This document shows, piece by piece, positions 17,601 through 25,849 of a DNA stretch of 64,000 nucleotides. This DNA comes from Actinomadura violacea (lineage in GTDB: Bacteria > Actinomycetota > Actinomycetes > Streptosporangiales > Streptosporangiaceae). The stretch's first letter is position 1; each line of letters starts with the position of its first letter. A program made the translations under genes and the position numbers. The stretch covers positions 124,001 through 188,000 of the forward strand of contig NZ_JAGEPF010000013.1 in the NCBI RefSeq assembly GCF_017573465.1, read 5' to 3'. The notes beneath the pieces are model-generated. The model was not told the DNA's origin. It saw only the letters and a program-made list of their open reading frames with translations, and did no database searches.

Positions 17601-20600
17601 CGCGCCGTCCCCGCGGAACGCCGAGCCCGGCGACGCGGCGGCGGACAAGCCCGGCGAGCACGAGCCGCCGGAGGGGTCCGCCCCGCACGACGGCCAGGGC
17701 GACGACGGCACCACCGACCACGACGGCGGCGCGGACGACGCGCCCGGGGACCACGACCCCGCGCAGGACCTGGCGGACGCCGAGGACGGGTCGCGCGAGA
17801 TCCTGTCGCGGTTCGGCGACGACGCGCCCAGCGTCGACTTCTCGTCCCACCCGATCGACCCGGCCGCCGTCCACGAGATCAACCGGGCCCTCGGACGGCT
17901 CGCCGCCGACTATCCGGGCATGATGCAGCGGCTCAACCGGATCGAGTCGACCACGATGCCCGGCGAGGACGAGACCCTCGCCTACGCCCGGCCGGGCGGC
18001 CCCGACCAGGGCATCTACATCAACGACGAGGCGTTCGGCGACAACGCGGCGCGCACCGCGGAGGGCGCCGACGAGGAGGCGGACGGCTTCACCGTCCCGG
18101 GCGGCGGGTCGACGGAGGGCGTGTTCACGCACGAGTTCGGGCACCAGCTCGGGCAGCGCCTCCTCGACGACCCGGCGATGCGCGCCGAGCTGAACAAGGC
18201 GATCTCCGACGCGCTCGGCGTCCCCTATGACGCCACGCAGCCGCACGACCCCGCCATGAAGTCCCGCATCGAGGACGCGCTCTCGCAGTACGGGGCGACG
18301 AACCCGCACGAGCTGATGGCGGAGGCGTTCACCGAGCACCGCCTCGCGGAGAACCCGCGCGCGCTGGCGCGTGCCGTCGGCGACGTGATGGACCGCCACT
18401 TCCGCGGCGAGGCGACGCCGTCCGCGCACGACGGCGCCGCCCCCGCGCACCACGACGGCGGCCCGGCCCGGCACAGCGACGGCCAGATGCGTCCGGACGA
18501 CGGGCGCCCGCGCACCGGCGAGGAGCCGCCGCGCCACGACACCGGGCGGCAGCCGGCCAACGACGGCCGGCAGCGTCCGGCCGAACCGCGCCCCGACGAG
18601 GGACGTCCGCGCTCCAACGACACCGAGCCCCGCCCGGACGACGCCAGGCCGCGGACGAACGAGACCGAACCGGGCCGCGGCGAGGCGCCGCCCCGCCACG
18701 ACAGCGGCGAGCTGAGCCCGGGTGAGCGCCGTCCGGGCGGCGGCGAGACCGAACCGCACCCCGGCGAGCGGACGCCCGGCGAGGACGAGCCGCAGCTCCG
18801 CCGGTCACGCCCCGGCGAGGACGAGCCGGCCGGCGGCGACTCCAGCCCGCCGTCGAACCCGCCGCCCGCAACCCCGGGCGACGGCTCCGGCGGGCCCCGC
18901 ATGCCGCACCAGCAGGCCGGCTGGAACCCGCCGCGGCACACCGGCGACGCCTCGATCGACCTCGCCCCCGGCCAGCGGGTCGTGGACGCCGGGCCGCTGC
19001 GCCCCAACACCCGCTACACGGTCCACGAGACCGGGCCGGACGGCCGGCGCACCCCGCGCACCGTCGCCTACACCGACGGCGACGGCGAGGTCACCCACGT
19101 CACGAACCACACCTCGGACGACCCCGCGGCCCCGGCCGTCCCGCCGAACGACAACGTCGACGTCACCCGTCCCGAGCCGGGCGTCACGCACCGGATCGAC
19201 CTCGGCCACGTGAACCCGCACGTCTTCACCGGCGAGGAGAACAACCACGGGCAGGGCTCGGCGCCGTCCGCCACCCGCTTCGACCCGCCGGCCGGCGCCA
19301 CCCCACACAGGTGGCCCGACCGGTATGATCCCTCGTCGGAAGGCCCCTTCAGCAACCGGACCGGCCTCCCCGGCAACGCGCGCATCGAGGTCACCGGCCC
19401 CGACGGCAAGCTGCACGGCGTCTTCTGGACCGACGGCGACGGCAACGTCACGCACGTCCGCACCTGGTACGGCGACAGGACGCGCGGCTTCAACCCCGAA
19501 CTCGGCGACTCGATCGCGACCACCGCGCAGGGCGTCCCAAGGCCGAACACCCACTACATGGTCGAGCCGCACGACCGGTTCGAAGTGGCCGGCCCCACCC
19601 GGCTCGACCCGTCCGACGCGGCGCGCAGCGGCGACTACACCGACAACGGCGTCCCGCCCGGCACGTTCACGTACCACACGAACGACCACGGCCAGACGGA
19701 CACGGCCAGCGGACGTCCCGAGTACGACGCGGGCATGAAGCAGCGCAACGGCCCCGTCCAAACCGACGTCGGCCACATCGCGGCGGGCAGCCCCCCGAGC
19801 GCGTCCACCACCCACCCGGGCGAGTACAGCGGCGGGTCCTTCGACGGCGGTCACATCTTCCCCCACGAAGCCCGCGGCCCCGGCGAACGGATCAACTACT
19901 TCCCGCAGGAGTCGAAGACCAACCGGGGGCACACCGGCGCGGACTTCACGCCGAGCGAGAGCTGGCGCCACTCCTTCGAGGCGCACCTGCACTCGCAGAG
20001 CGGCGCCGGCCACTCGATCGACCGCGTCGACTTCTTCGCCGAACCGAACCACGACGGGATCACGCCCCAGGTCGTCCACGTCCGCTGGACGGAGACCGTC
20101 CCGAGCCCGGTGCCGGGCGGGGAACCCACCGTCTACACGCACTACCGCAGCTACCACAACCTGGAGCCGGGCCTCCGAGGCACCCCTCCGGCGACCGGCG
20201 GCCCGTCCGCGCACCCCGGCGGTTCCGACGCCCCGCAACCCCGCATGCGCGCCCCCCGCCCCGACCCAGGCGACCAACGAGTAGCCGGCGAGCCGCCCGC
20301 ACCCGGCGCCGAACCCCACACACCTGCGCCATCCGGCGCGGAACCGCACACGAGCGAGCCCCGCACAGACGAGCCCCGCACCGGCGAGCCACACGCGACC
20401 GAGCCCGGGGCCGCCGAGCCGCACACGCCCGCACCGTCCGACGCCGAGCCGCGCACAGGCGAGCCACCGGCCACCGAGCCGCACACCGGCGAACCGCGTG
20501 CGACCACCCCAAGCACGGCCGAGCCCCATGCAGCCGAGCCCGGGACGGGTGAACCGCACACACCTGCACCGTCCGACGCGGAACCGCACACCGACGAGCC

Positions 20601-23600
20601 TGGGGCCGCCGAACCTCGCGCGGGCGACCCGCGCGGCGGTGAGCCCCGCACGGACGAACCGCGTACCGAGCCACGCGCGACGGACCCGAGCACGGCGGAG
20701 CCGCATGCGGCCGAGCCTGGGGCCGCTGAGCCGCGGACGCCCGCACCGTCCGGCGCAGAACCCCACACGGCAGTTGAGCCAAGCTCGACCGAGCCGGGGC
20801 CGAGCGAGCCGCGTGCGACGGACCCGAGCACGGCCGAGCCGCTCGCGGACGAGTTGGGGGCGTCGCGTCCGGACGCTCGTTCGCATTACGGCTGGTACGA
20901 GTCGGAGGCGCCGAGCCCCGGCACGGCCGGGCCCTCGTCGTCTGCGGGGGCACCGCGTCCGCGCGGCGGCGAGACCACAGACAGCGGCGCGCCCCGGACG
21001 GAGAATCCCGCCGGCGCGGCGAACCGGTCCCCGGAGACGACGCGTCCTGGGGAGGCCGAGGCGCCGCGCGGCGAGAGCGCCGCTCCGTCCGACGGCGGCC
21101 GCCCGGACACCACTCCGGGCACGGCGGACGCCCGGCCCGAGCAACCGACCGGCGAGAATCGGCCCGGCGATGACGGCCCCGCGCGGCTGGAGGGTGACGC
21201 GCCCCGCGCCGAGACCGAGCCGCAGCCGAGGTCGCGGGCCACCGAGCCGGAGGGCGAGCGTCCCCGCACGGCCGACCCGGAGCTGATGCGCCGCGTCCAC
21301 GAGAACGAGCAGATCCGGCAGGTCGTGGACCAGGCGCGCGACACCGTGGTCAACGACCGCGGCGACCGGCTCGGCGACCTCCTGGACGACGACCTGCACA
21401 CCCGGCTGCCGGACCATCCGGAGCTGGCGCGGATCATCGAGGGCAGCGGGCCGCCGCCGCTGACGCGCGCCGAGCAGGCGATCCACGACTCGCTGCTGGC
21501 GAGGCCGCGGACGCTGCACAGCCTGCTGTCCCACCCGGAGGCCGTGCACATCCTCGAGGACTCGATCCGGGAGGTGAACGAGCGGGGCCCCGGCGAGATC
21601 CTGGCGGAGGGGCCCGCGAAGCCCGTCCGGACGCCGCTGGAGGACTGGCAGACGCTGATCAGCGACCGGGTGATCGGCGAGATCGGCACGTCGAGGGCGC
21701 CCGGGCAGCCGGGGTTCGACCACGAGGCGCTGAACGCCGAGCGGGCCAGGGCCGGTGAGGACCGGCCGCTCGCGAAGGACAACCCGCTGGTCAACGACTA
21801 CCTCGACGACCTGTACCGGGCGGCCGAGGAGCAGCGGGGCACGCTGCACGACGTCCTGCGGGACCTGGCGAACGAGCCGGAGGACGCGAAGATGCGGCCC
21901 GGCGCGAAGGACCGCGTCCGCGCCCTCGACAAGATCATCAACGAGAACGACGGCGACGCCTCCACGCTCAACGACCTGCTGGGCGGCAAGGTCCAGTTCG
22001 ACAGCGTCGCGGACCTGTACCGCGCGCTCGACCGCGTCCAGGACGTCACGCGGCGGCACGGCGTCGACGTGGTGTCGATCAAGGACCGGCTGCGCAGCCC
22101 GCAGCCGAGCGGCTACCGCGACATCCGGATGACCGTCCGGATGCCGAACGGGCACATCGGCGAGCTGCGCCTGCACCTGCGGTCGTTCGACGGGGTCGCC
22201 GACCACGAGCACTCGCTGTACGAGGTGTCGCGGGACCTGCCGAACGTCGCCGACGAGCAAGCCGCCCACGGTGAGCGCGAGCCGGGCCTGACGAACGAGG
22301 AGCGGGCCGTCGTCGAGGCGGTCAACCGGCGCCTCAACGAGCAGTTCGCGGACGCCCTGAACCAGGCGCTGCCTCCGCACCTGCGCACCACGCACGAGGA
22401 CGGCCCCCCGGAACCGCACCACCGCGAGACCGACGACCGCGCGCCGTCCGCACAGCACCCCGAGCACACCCCCGCCCAAGAGGCCACACCACCCACCGCC
22501 CCCACACCACCCCACGAGGGCCAGCCGATTCACGCCGGGCAGCCGACCCACGAGGGGCAGCCAGCCCACGGCCTCGCGCCGACGCACAGCGGCCAGCCGA
22601 CCCGCGAGGGGCAGCCGACCCGCAGCGACGAGCCGACGTCCGAAGGCCAGCCGATCCACGACGGCCAGTCGGCGCATGAGGGTGAGGCCTCACACGACGG
22701 TGAGCCGGGTCACGATGGTGAGCACGAGGCGGCGGGGCCGCATGACGTGGTGGTCCCGGCGGACCTGCCTTCGCACCTGCACGAGGTGTTCCGGGGCAGC
22801 GACGAGACCCCGGCGGGCCGGTCGTTCCATGATCCGTCCGACCCGGCGATGCGGGATCTGGCGCAGCGTGTCCCGGCGGACCCGCACCGGTTCGTGGTGG
22901 ACGGGCACGGCGACGCGGACGGGCTGCGGCTCGGCGGCGGGCGCCGGCTCGGCGTGGACGACCTCGCCGACCTGATCCGCAACGACCCGAACTGGAACGG
23001 CCGCGAGGTGCTGCTGCTGTCCTGCCACACCGGCGACGGCGAGTTCGCGGCCAGGCTGGCCGAGCGGCTCGGCGTTCCGGTCGTGGCGCCGCACGGTCTG
23101 GCCTGGTCGGACGGCGACGGCAACGTGTACGCCTCGTCCGGGCATCCGGACGCGGACGGCCAGGTCCGGCCCGGGATCCCGCCGGACGGCTCGTGGACCG
23201 CCCACCACCCGGACGGCACCACCACGCCCGCGGGCGAGGGCGGCTACGCGCCCGGACACCGCGGCGGGGACGACGCACACCCGCGCGGCGACGCGGAGGC
23301 GCGCGGCCTGCGCGACTGGTTCCGGCGCCGCCGCGACCCCGAGCCGCCCGCCGGTAACGGCTGGAACGGCGGCCCGCCGCACACCGACCCGCGCCGCCCG
23401 GCGCCCGGCTACGGCCCGCCGCACACCCCGTACAACCCGACCGCGAACCCCGGCGCAGCCCCCGGTGTCCACCCGGGCGCCGCACCGGCCGCGCATCCCG
23501 GCGGGACGCCGTACGCGCATCCCGGCGGCGCGCCCGGTGTCCGTCCGGGCATGGCGCCCGGTGGGGCTCCGAGCGGACGTCCCGGCGCGCATCCGGGCAT

Positions 23601-24774
23601 GGCTCCGGACGGCCGTCCGGCGGGCCCCGGCGTCCCGACGAACGGGCGTACCGCCGCACCAGCGTCGGCGCATCCGGGTACCGTGCCCGGCGCCCGCCCC
23701 GCCGCGCATCCTGGGACGCCAGCAGCCCACCCCGGAACGCACCCCAGCACGGCACCTGGAGCGCATCCGGGTGTGCATCCCGGCACCCACCCCGGTGGTC
23801 ACAGCCCTGCGGCCGGGCACCCCGGCACGCACCAGCCCGGTGAGCATCACCCCGGCCACCCCGGAGGCGGGGGGCATCAGCAGGAGATCGGGCATGTCGG
23901 GCCCGATACCGTGCGCCGGTTCCAGACCGACCATGACGGCGAGTTGTACGGCGAGACGCGGCTCGGGCATGTGTTCCATCAGTTGCCGGAGCATCTGCAG
24001 CAGGCCATGCACTGGTACACGGTGCAGTCGATGCCGAACCCGCATCTGCGGCCGGGCGCCGATGTCGGCGGGTTCCTCAACCGGGTGCGGCTTGAGGAGA
24101 ACTACGCGCAGCATCTGATGTATCTGAACGGCGGCCAGATGCCGGCGGACGGGCATGCGCTGAACGCGATGTGGCATCGCCCGGACCTGTCGGATTACCA
24201 GCGGCAGATCGTCCAGCACGTCATGTCGTACGAGAGCCCTGAGCTGCGGCTGCAGGAGATCTGGCGACAGCACCAGGAGCATGACCGGCTGCGGGAGTAT
24301 CTGGGCGGGGATCCGACGCCGGAGGCGTTCTGGCGGCGGATCGGTGAGCTGGACGAGGCGCTGCGGCAGCCGCTGCTCGAGCCGGTCGAGACGGTCCGGG
24401 GCCTGCACGACGTGTCGTTCCTGCTGGCGCCGGACGGCCTGCCGCTCGGTGACCGGGACCCGCGGCTGCTGATCGGTATGACGCAGTCGGAGCCGGGATA
24501 CATGTCGACGTCGCTCGGGGCGAACCCGACGGTGGTCGACAACAGGCCGTTCGGGCTCCGGATGCGGATGCGGTTGCCGGCGGGCGCGCACGGGCTGTGG
24601 ATGGGCCGCCGGAGCGCCTATCCGGACCAGCGGGAACTGGTGCTGCCGCGCAACACCAGATATCGCATCACGAACGTCGTCCATACTGGATTCGGCTGGT
24701 CGCAGACCAGGGACGGCGGCTGGGTGCAGCGGCCCACGTTCGACATCTGGGCGGACGCGTACCCGCCGCGGTGA
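14611..24774 (+). CDS. Giant multidomain ESX-secreted polymorphic toxin (3387 aa)
   Basis: GTG start. Residues 1-110 form an ESX/CpnT-like helical region (SDWPEGDETAMRRCADAWRQ), followed by a hydrophobic helix at about 110-131. Residues 330-1050 are Gly/Ser/Pro-rich linker. Five enzyme-like modules follow. The first is an HExxH metallopeptidase (H1174-EFG-H1178, with E1234/E1238 as possible third ligand). The second is a DNA/RNA non-specific nuclease (DGGH1748IFP with INYFPQESKTNRG, N1771). The third is a RelA/SpoT-like synthetase at about 2400-2560 (NDLLGGKV, IKDRLRSPQPSGYRDIR, E2518). The fourth is a C80/caspase-like peptidase (VVDGH2766G and LLLSC2805HTG). The fifth is an ADP-ribosyltransferase at about 3100-3387 (R3263, S3299-T-S, Q3340-R-E3342). 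Pro/His/Glu-rich repeats separate them. The downstream genes look like its immunity set. The N-terminus and ART are clearest, and the metallopeptidase and C80-like calls are weaker. Confidence 0.88.
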   Translation: MGLEIPAEVQWLSWIVGSDWPEGDETAMRRCADAWRQAATSINDLVTDVTGSVNDVRGTLDAEAAEKFQKNVEQWITTDPRLLPSMAEACGKLADVMDNGALDIEYAKYMFIALLIVTAIEIAMLIAAAFETFGASTAGIPAVEGAAQVTARTIFKELMEKLGEKFLGAVLKGAAFGALQGGGLDLVVQGVQIAQGNRKGVDWGKTGQATLDGAIGGAISGGIGFGAGKIPGVGDAAATPLGNMFKGMARDGASEAISGAAGTIATSAIHGDPLSWDAIAKGATSGAFGGAVGGGKGGLKEFDGGLPGGDPSPPSVDPTPVTTHTPTGGGPHVTGGGGGGGGSNDGGGSGGGSGGGGGGSHGGGGGSHDGGGGSGGGGGNRISTLLGDNGGGSNPGVTLASATPESGGGGGSPSTGGGSGGGNLGGNPAAYSGGSPTGADGGSPASPSSTPNGAAPVPAGTTPGATPGGTAPGAGGTGAGSGGAPGARPGGGVPGSTPPPSTGGAPSTGSGGPGAGSNPSGGSGRGRDETPSGGSAPTSHPGTPTPGETHTPTGDGTTPSGEHTPASGDPHTPTGEPTNPAGGATEPRPGGESTPPKSGDGTTPSSERAPAPGGEHAPRDTHTPTGSEHTPPKSGDGTTPARDHAQATGGARTPTGGERTTTPREHTHAPGSEPASTPGGTHTPTGGERTPASGGTTPNGDGTAPASGGGSTPSGDGSAASTGGGSAPADTGSLPGGDPSTSGGGETPPTSTAGKPDSQDGGRSTADLPDAMEAPDHGASDGANGQGGVVAGVPMPMGGMGSMGGGGGSMRSGGGPGAGGSRGRTPTPSPEARRPESPARSPQEAQSRSPRPSEPGDAPHENVTDGAEDGPRPTPETSPGTDDVLPSFEDTPPADAGGTEQAPQENTPAGDEGGPERPLTDDGTPAEHPIQNLDDQGVVRPDGPQEHTPSADEGGRPAPERPLTDDNAPAEHPIQDVDDQGVVRGDAPESGTSPEGDAPSPRNAEPGDAAADKPGEHEPPEGSAPHDGQGDDGTTDHDGGADDAPGDHDPAQDLADAEDGSREILSRFGDDAPSVDFSSHPIDPAAVHEINRALGRLAADYPGMMQRLNRIESTTMPGEDETLAYARPGGPDQGIYINDEAFGDNAARTAEGADEEADGFTVPGGGSTEGVFTHEFGHQLGQRLLDDPAMRAELNKAISDALGVPYDATQPHDPAMKSRIEDALSQYGATNPHELMAEAFTEHRLAENPRALARAVGDVMDRHFRGEATPSAHDGAAPAHHDGGPARHSDGQMRPDDGRPRTGEEPPRHDTGRQPANDGRQRPAEPRPDEGRPRSNDTEPRPDDARPRTNETEPGRGEAPPRHDSGELSPGERRPGGGETEPHPGERTPGEDEPQLRRSRPGEDEPAGGDSSPPSNPPPATPGDGSGGPRMPHQQAGWNPPRHTGDASIDLAPGQRVVDAGPLRPNTRYTVHETGPDGRRTPRTVAYTDGDGEVTHVTNHTSDDPAAPAVPPNDNVDVTRPEPGVTHRIDLGHVNPHVFTGEENNHGQGSAPSATRFDPPAGATPHRWPDRYDPSSEGPFSNRTGLPGNARIEVTGPDGKLHGVFWTDGDGNVTHVRTWYGDRTRGFNPELGDSIATTAQGVPRPNTHYMVEPHDRFEVAGPTRLDPSDAARSGDYTDNGVPPGTFTYHTNDHGQTDTASGRPEYDAGMKQRNGPVQTDVGHIAAGSPPSASTTHPGEYSGGSFDGGHIFPHEARGPGERINYFPQESKTNRGHTGADFTPSESWRHSFEAHLHSQSGAGHSIDRVDFFAEPNHDGITPQVVHVRWTETVPSPVPGGEPTVYTHYRSYHNLEPGLRGTPPATGGPSAHPGGSDAPQPRMRAPRPDPGDQRVAGEPPAPGAEPHTPAPSGAEPHTSEPRTDEPRTGEPHATEPGAAEPHTPAPSDAEPRTGEPPATEPHTGEPRATTPSTAEPHAAEPGTGEPHTPAPSDAEPHTDEPGAAEPRAGDPRGGEPRTDEPRTEPRATDPSTAEPHAAEPGAAEPRTPAPSGAEPHTAVEPSSTEPGPSEPRATDPSTAEPLADELGASRPDARSHYGWYESEAPSPGTAGPSSSAGAPRPRGGETTDSGAPRTENPAGAANRSPETTRPGEAEAPRGESAAPSDGGRPDTTPGTADARPEQPTGENRPGDDGPARLEGDAPRAETEPQPRSRATEPEGERPRTADPELMRRVHENEQIRQVVDQARDTVVNDRGDRLGDLLDDDLHTRLPDHPELARIIEGSGPPPLTRAEQAIHDSLLARPRTLHSLLSHPEAVHILEDSIREVNERGPGEILAEGPAKPVRTPLEDWQTLISDRVIGEIGTSRAPGQPGFDHEALNAERARAGEDRPLAKDNPLVNDYLDDLYRAAEEQRGTLHDVLRDLANEPEDAKMRPGAKDRVRALDKIINENDGDASTLNDLLGGKVQFDSVADLYRALDRVQDVTRRHGVDVVSIKDRLRSPQPSGYRDIRMTVRMPNGHIGELRLHLRSFDGVADHEHSLYEVSRDLPNVADEQAAHGEREPGLTNEERAVVEAVNRRLNEQFADALNQALPPHLRTTHEDGPPEPHHRETDDRAPSAQHPEHTPAQEATPPTAPTPPHEGQPIHAGQPTHEGQPAHGLAPTHSGQPTREGQPTRSDEPTSEGQPIHDGQSAHEGEASHDGEPGHDGEHEAAGPHDVVVPADLPSHLHEVFRGSDETPAGRSFHDPSDPAMRDLAQRVPADPHRFVVDGHGDADGLRLGGGRRLGVDDLADLIRNDPNWNGREVLLLSCHTGDGEFAARLAERLGVPVVAPHGLAWSDGDGNVYASSGHPDADGQVRPGIPPDGSWTAHHPDGTTTPAGEGGYAPGHRGGDDAHPRGDAEARGLRDWFRRRRDPEPPAGNGWNGGPPHTDPRRPAPGYGPPHTPYNPTANPGAAPGVHPGAAPAAHPGGTPYAHPGGAPGVRPGMAPGGAPSGRPGAHPGMAPDGRPAGPGVPTNGRTAAPASAHPGTVPGARPAAHPGTPAAHPGTHPSTAPGAHPGVHPGTHPGGHSPAAGHPGTHQPGEHHPGHPGGGGHQQEIGHVGPDTVRRFQTDHDGELYGETRLGHVFHQLPEHLQQAMHWYTVQSMPNPHLRPGADVGGFLNRVRLEENYAQHLMYLNGGQMPADGHALNAMWHRPDLSDYQRQIVQHVMSYESPELRLQEIWRQHQEHDRLREYLGGDPTPEAFWRRIGELDEALRQPLLEPVETVRGLHDVSFLLAPDGLPLGDRDPRLLIGMTQSEPGYMSTSLGANPTVVDNRPFGLRMRMRLPAGAHGLWMGRRSAYPDQRELVLPRNTRYRITNVVHTGFGWSQTRDGGWVQRPTFDIWADAYPPR
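17356..17562 (+). repeat. Two near-identical 44-residue repeats inside the toxin linker
   Basis: ERPLTDDxxPAEHPIQ(N/D)(L/V)DDQGVV is encoded at about 17356 and again 132 bases later at 17488. The intervening residues are less conserved. Confidence 0.8.
20290..20860 (+). repeat. EPxT-type degenerate peptide repeats in the toxin
   Basis: Dozens of 5- to 6-residue units such as GEPHT, DEPRT and AEPHA, with an interspersed PAPS(D/G)AEP element, form a linker between the nuclease and RelA/SpoT-like domains. Confidence 0.8.
22516..22720 (+). repeat. GQPTHE-type peptide repeats in the toxin
   Basis: About a dozen hexamers of (E/A/H)GQP(I/T)(H/R) form a linker between the RelA/SpoT-like and C80-like domains. 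Confidence 0.8.
23440..23870 (+). repeat. HPG-rich linker repeats in the toxin
   Basis: Repeated AHPGxxPxAHPG units lead from the C80-like domain to the C-terminal ADP-ribosyltransferase domain. Proteolysis here would release the ART module. Confidence 0.75.
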
Positions 24775-24855
24775 CGCCGCGCGCAGGCGGCAAGGCGCGC
24801 GGCGGGGACGCCGGCGCGATGGGGACGGCACGCAGATTCGGAAGGGACAGATGCC

Positions 24856-25770
24856 ATGAGCACCCCGCCTCACCCGGGCGGTAGCAGCGGGTTCCCGGGC
24901 CTGCCCTGGCCTCCGGACCCCTCGCGGCCGCTTCCTTCCCCGGGCGACGCGCACGACCCGCCGGACCTGCCGCCGGCGCCGCCGCTGCAGGGCGAGCCGG
25001 TTCCGCCGAGGGAGGGCTACGAGCGCTCGACGCGCCAGCGCGTGCTCTATCTGCCGGTGGTGGCAGGCGGTGAGCTGCTGGGGTACCTGTGGGCGGCGGA
25101 GACGAACACCAACGCCTGCGGTTTCCTGCGGAATCTGGCGTTCTTCGAGCGCAGCCTGAGCGCGTCGTCGCTGTGGAGCCGGCGGCTGGACGAGGCGTAC
25201 GACGAGGGCCTGCCCGCGCAGGACGCGGTGCGCCGGTGGCGCGGCGCCCCCGAGGACCCCGAGGGCGGCGCCGTTCCGGCGGACGCGCAGGAGCAGTGGG
25301 CGCCGGGCCTGAACGAGCTCGGCGCGTCCCTGAACCCGGACGCCCCGCGCTCGCCGGGCCCGCTCGTCCAGGACGGCCTGTACCCGGACGGGACGCCGGC
25401 GGACCGGTCGAGGGGCTGGGGTCCGCTGGTCAGCGCCCCGCTGCCGGGCTATCCGGAGGAGACGGCCGGGCCGGTCGTGCACCTTCCGGTGGTGCTGGGC
25501 GGGGAGCTCGTCGGGTACGTGTGGGCGGCGGAGTCGGGCGACGCGGCCGGTTACCTGCGGCGCGTCCCGGCGGGCCGGGCCGGGGAGATCGCGATGGGCC
25601 TGTGGAAGGCCCGGCTGTCGGACGCGTTCGAGGCGGGCGTGCACGCGGTGCAGGCGATCCGGGCGTTCCGCGGGCTGCCGGAGGACCACCTGTCGGGGAC
25701 CGTCCCGGCGGGCGCGGCCGAGCGGCAGGCCCCGGCGCTGGCGGAGCTGCGGCGGCTGGCCGAGCAGTGA
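24856..25770 (+). CDS. Internally duplicated protein downstream of toxin, candidate immunity protein
   Basis: 304 residues. After a Pro-rich N-terminus of about 50 residues, two copies of one module occur: LYLPVVAGGELLGYLWAAE (about 57-150) and HLPVVLGGELVGYVWAAE (about 210-300). Each is followed by a helix with LW(S/K)xRL(D/S)(E/D)A and a VPA tail. I do not recognise the fold. The module could sense or bind a ligand. AAGGGA lies 9 bases before the ATG. Its place 81 bases after the toxin suggests immunity or accessory function, which is inference. Confidence 0.6.
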   Translation: MSTPPHPGGSSGFPGLPWPPDPSRPLPSPGDAHDPPDLPPAPPLQGEPVPPREGYERSTRQRVLYLPVVAGGELLGYLWAAETNTNACGFLRNLAFFERSLSASSLWSRRLDEAYDEGLPAQDAVRRWRGAPEDPEGGAVPADAQEQWAPGLNELGASLNPDAPRSPGPLVQDGLYPDGTPADRSRGWGPLVSAPLPGYPEETAGPVVHLPVVLGGELVGYVWAAESGDAAGYLRRVPAGRAGEIAMGLWKARLSDAFEAGVHAVQAIRAFRGLPEDHLSGTVPAGAAERQAPALAELRRLAEQ

Positions 25771-25849
25771 CCTGCGCCCCTGACCTGCGGCGCCGCCGCC
25801 CTATCCTCGGTCCGTGTCCCCCTGTCCGCCGTAACGGAGATCGACTGCG

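Noticed and set aside
18805..22677. 1290-codon minus-strand open frame opposite the toxin
   Set aside because: Its composition is that of an antisense shadow (Arg/Val/Gly-rich, no domain), while the plus strand has recognisable catalytic motifs.
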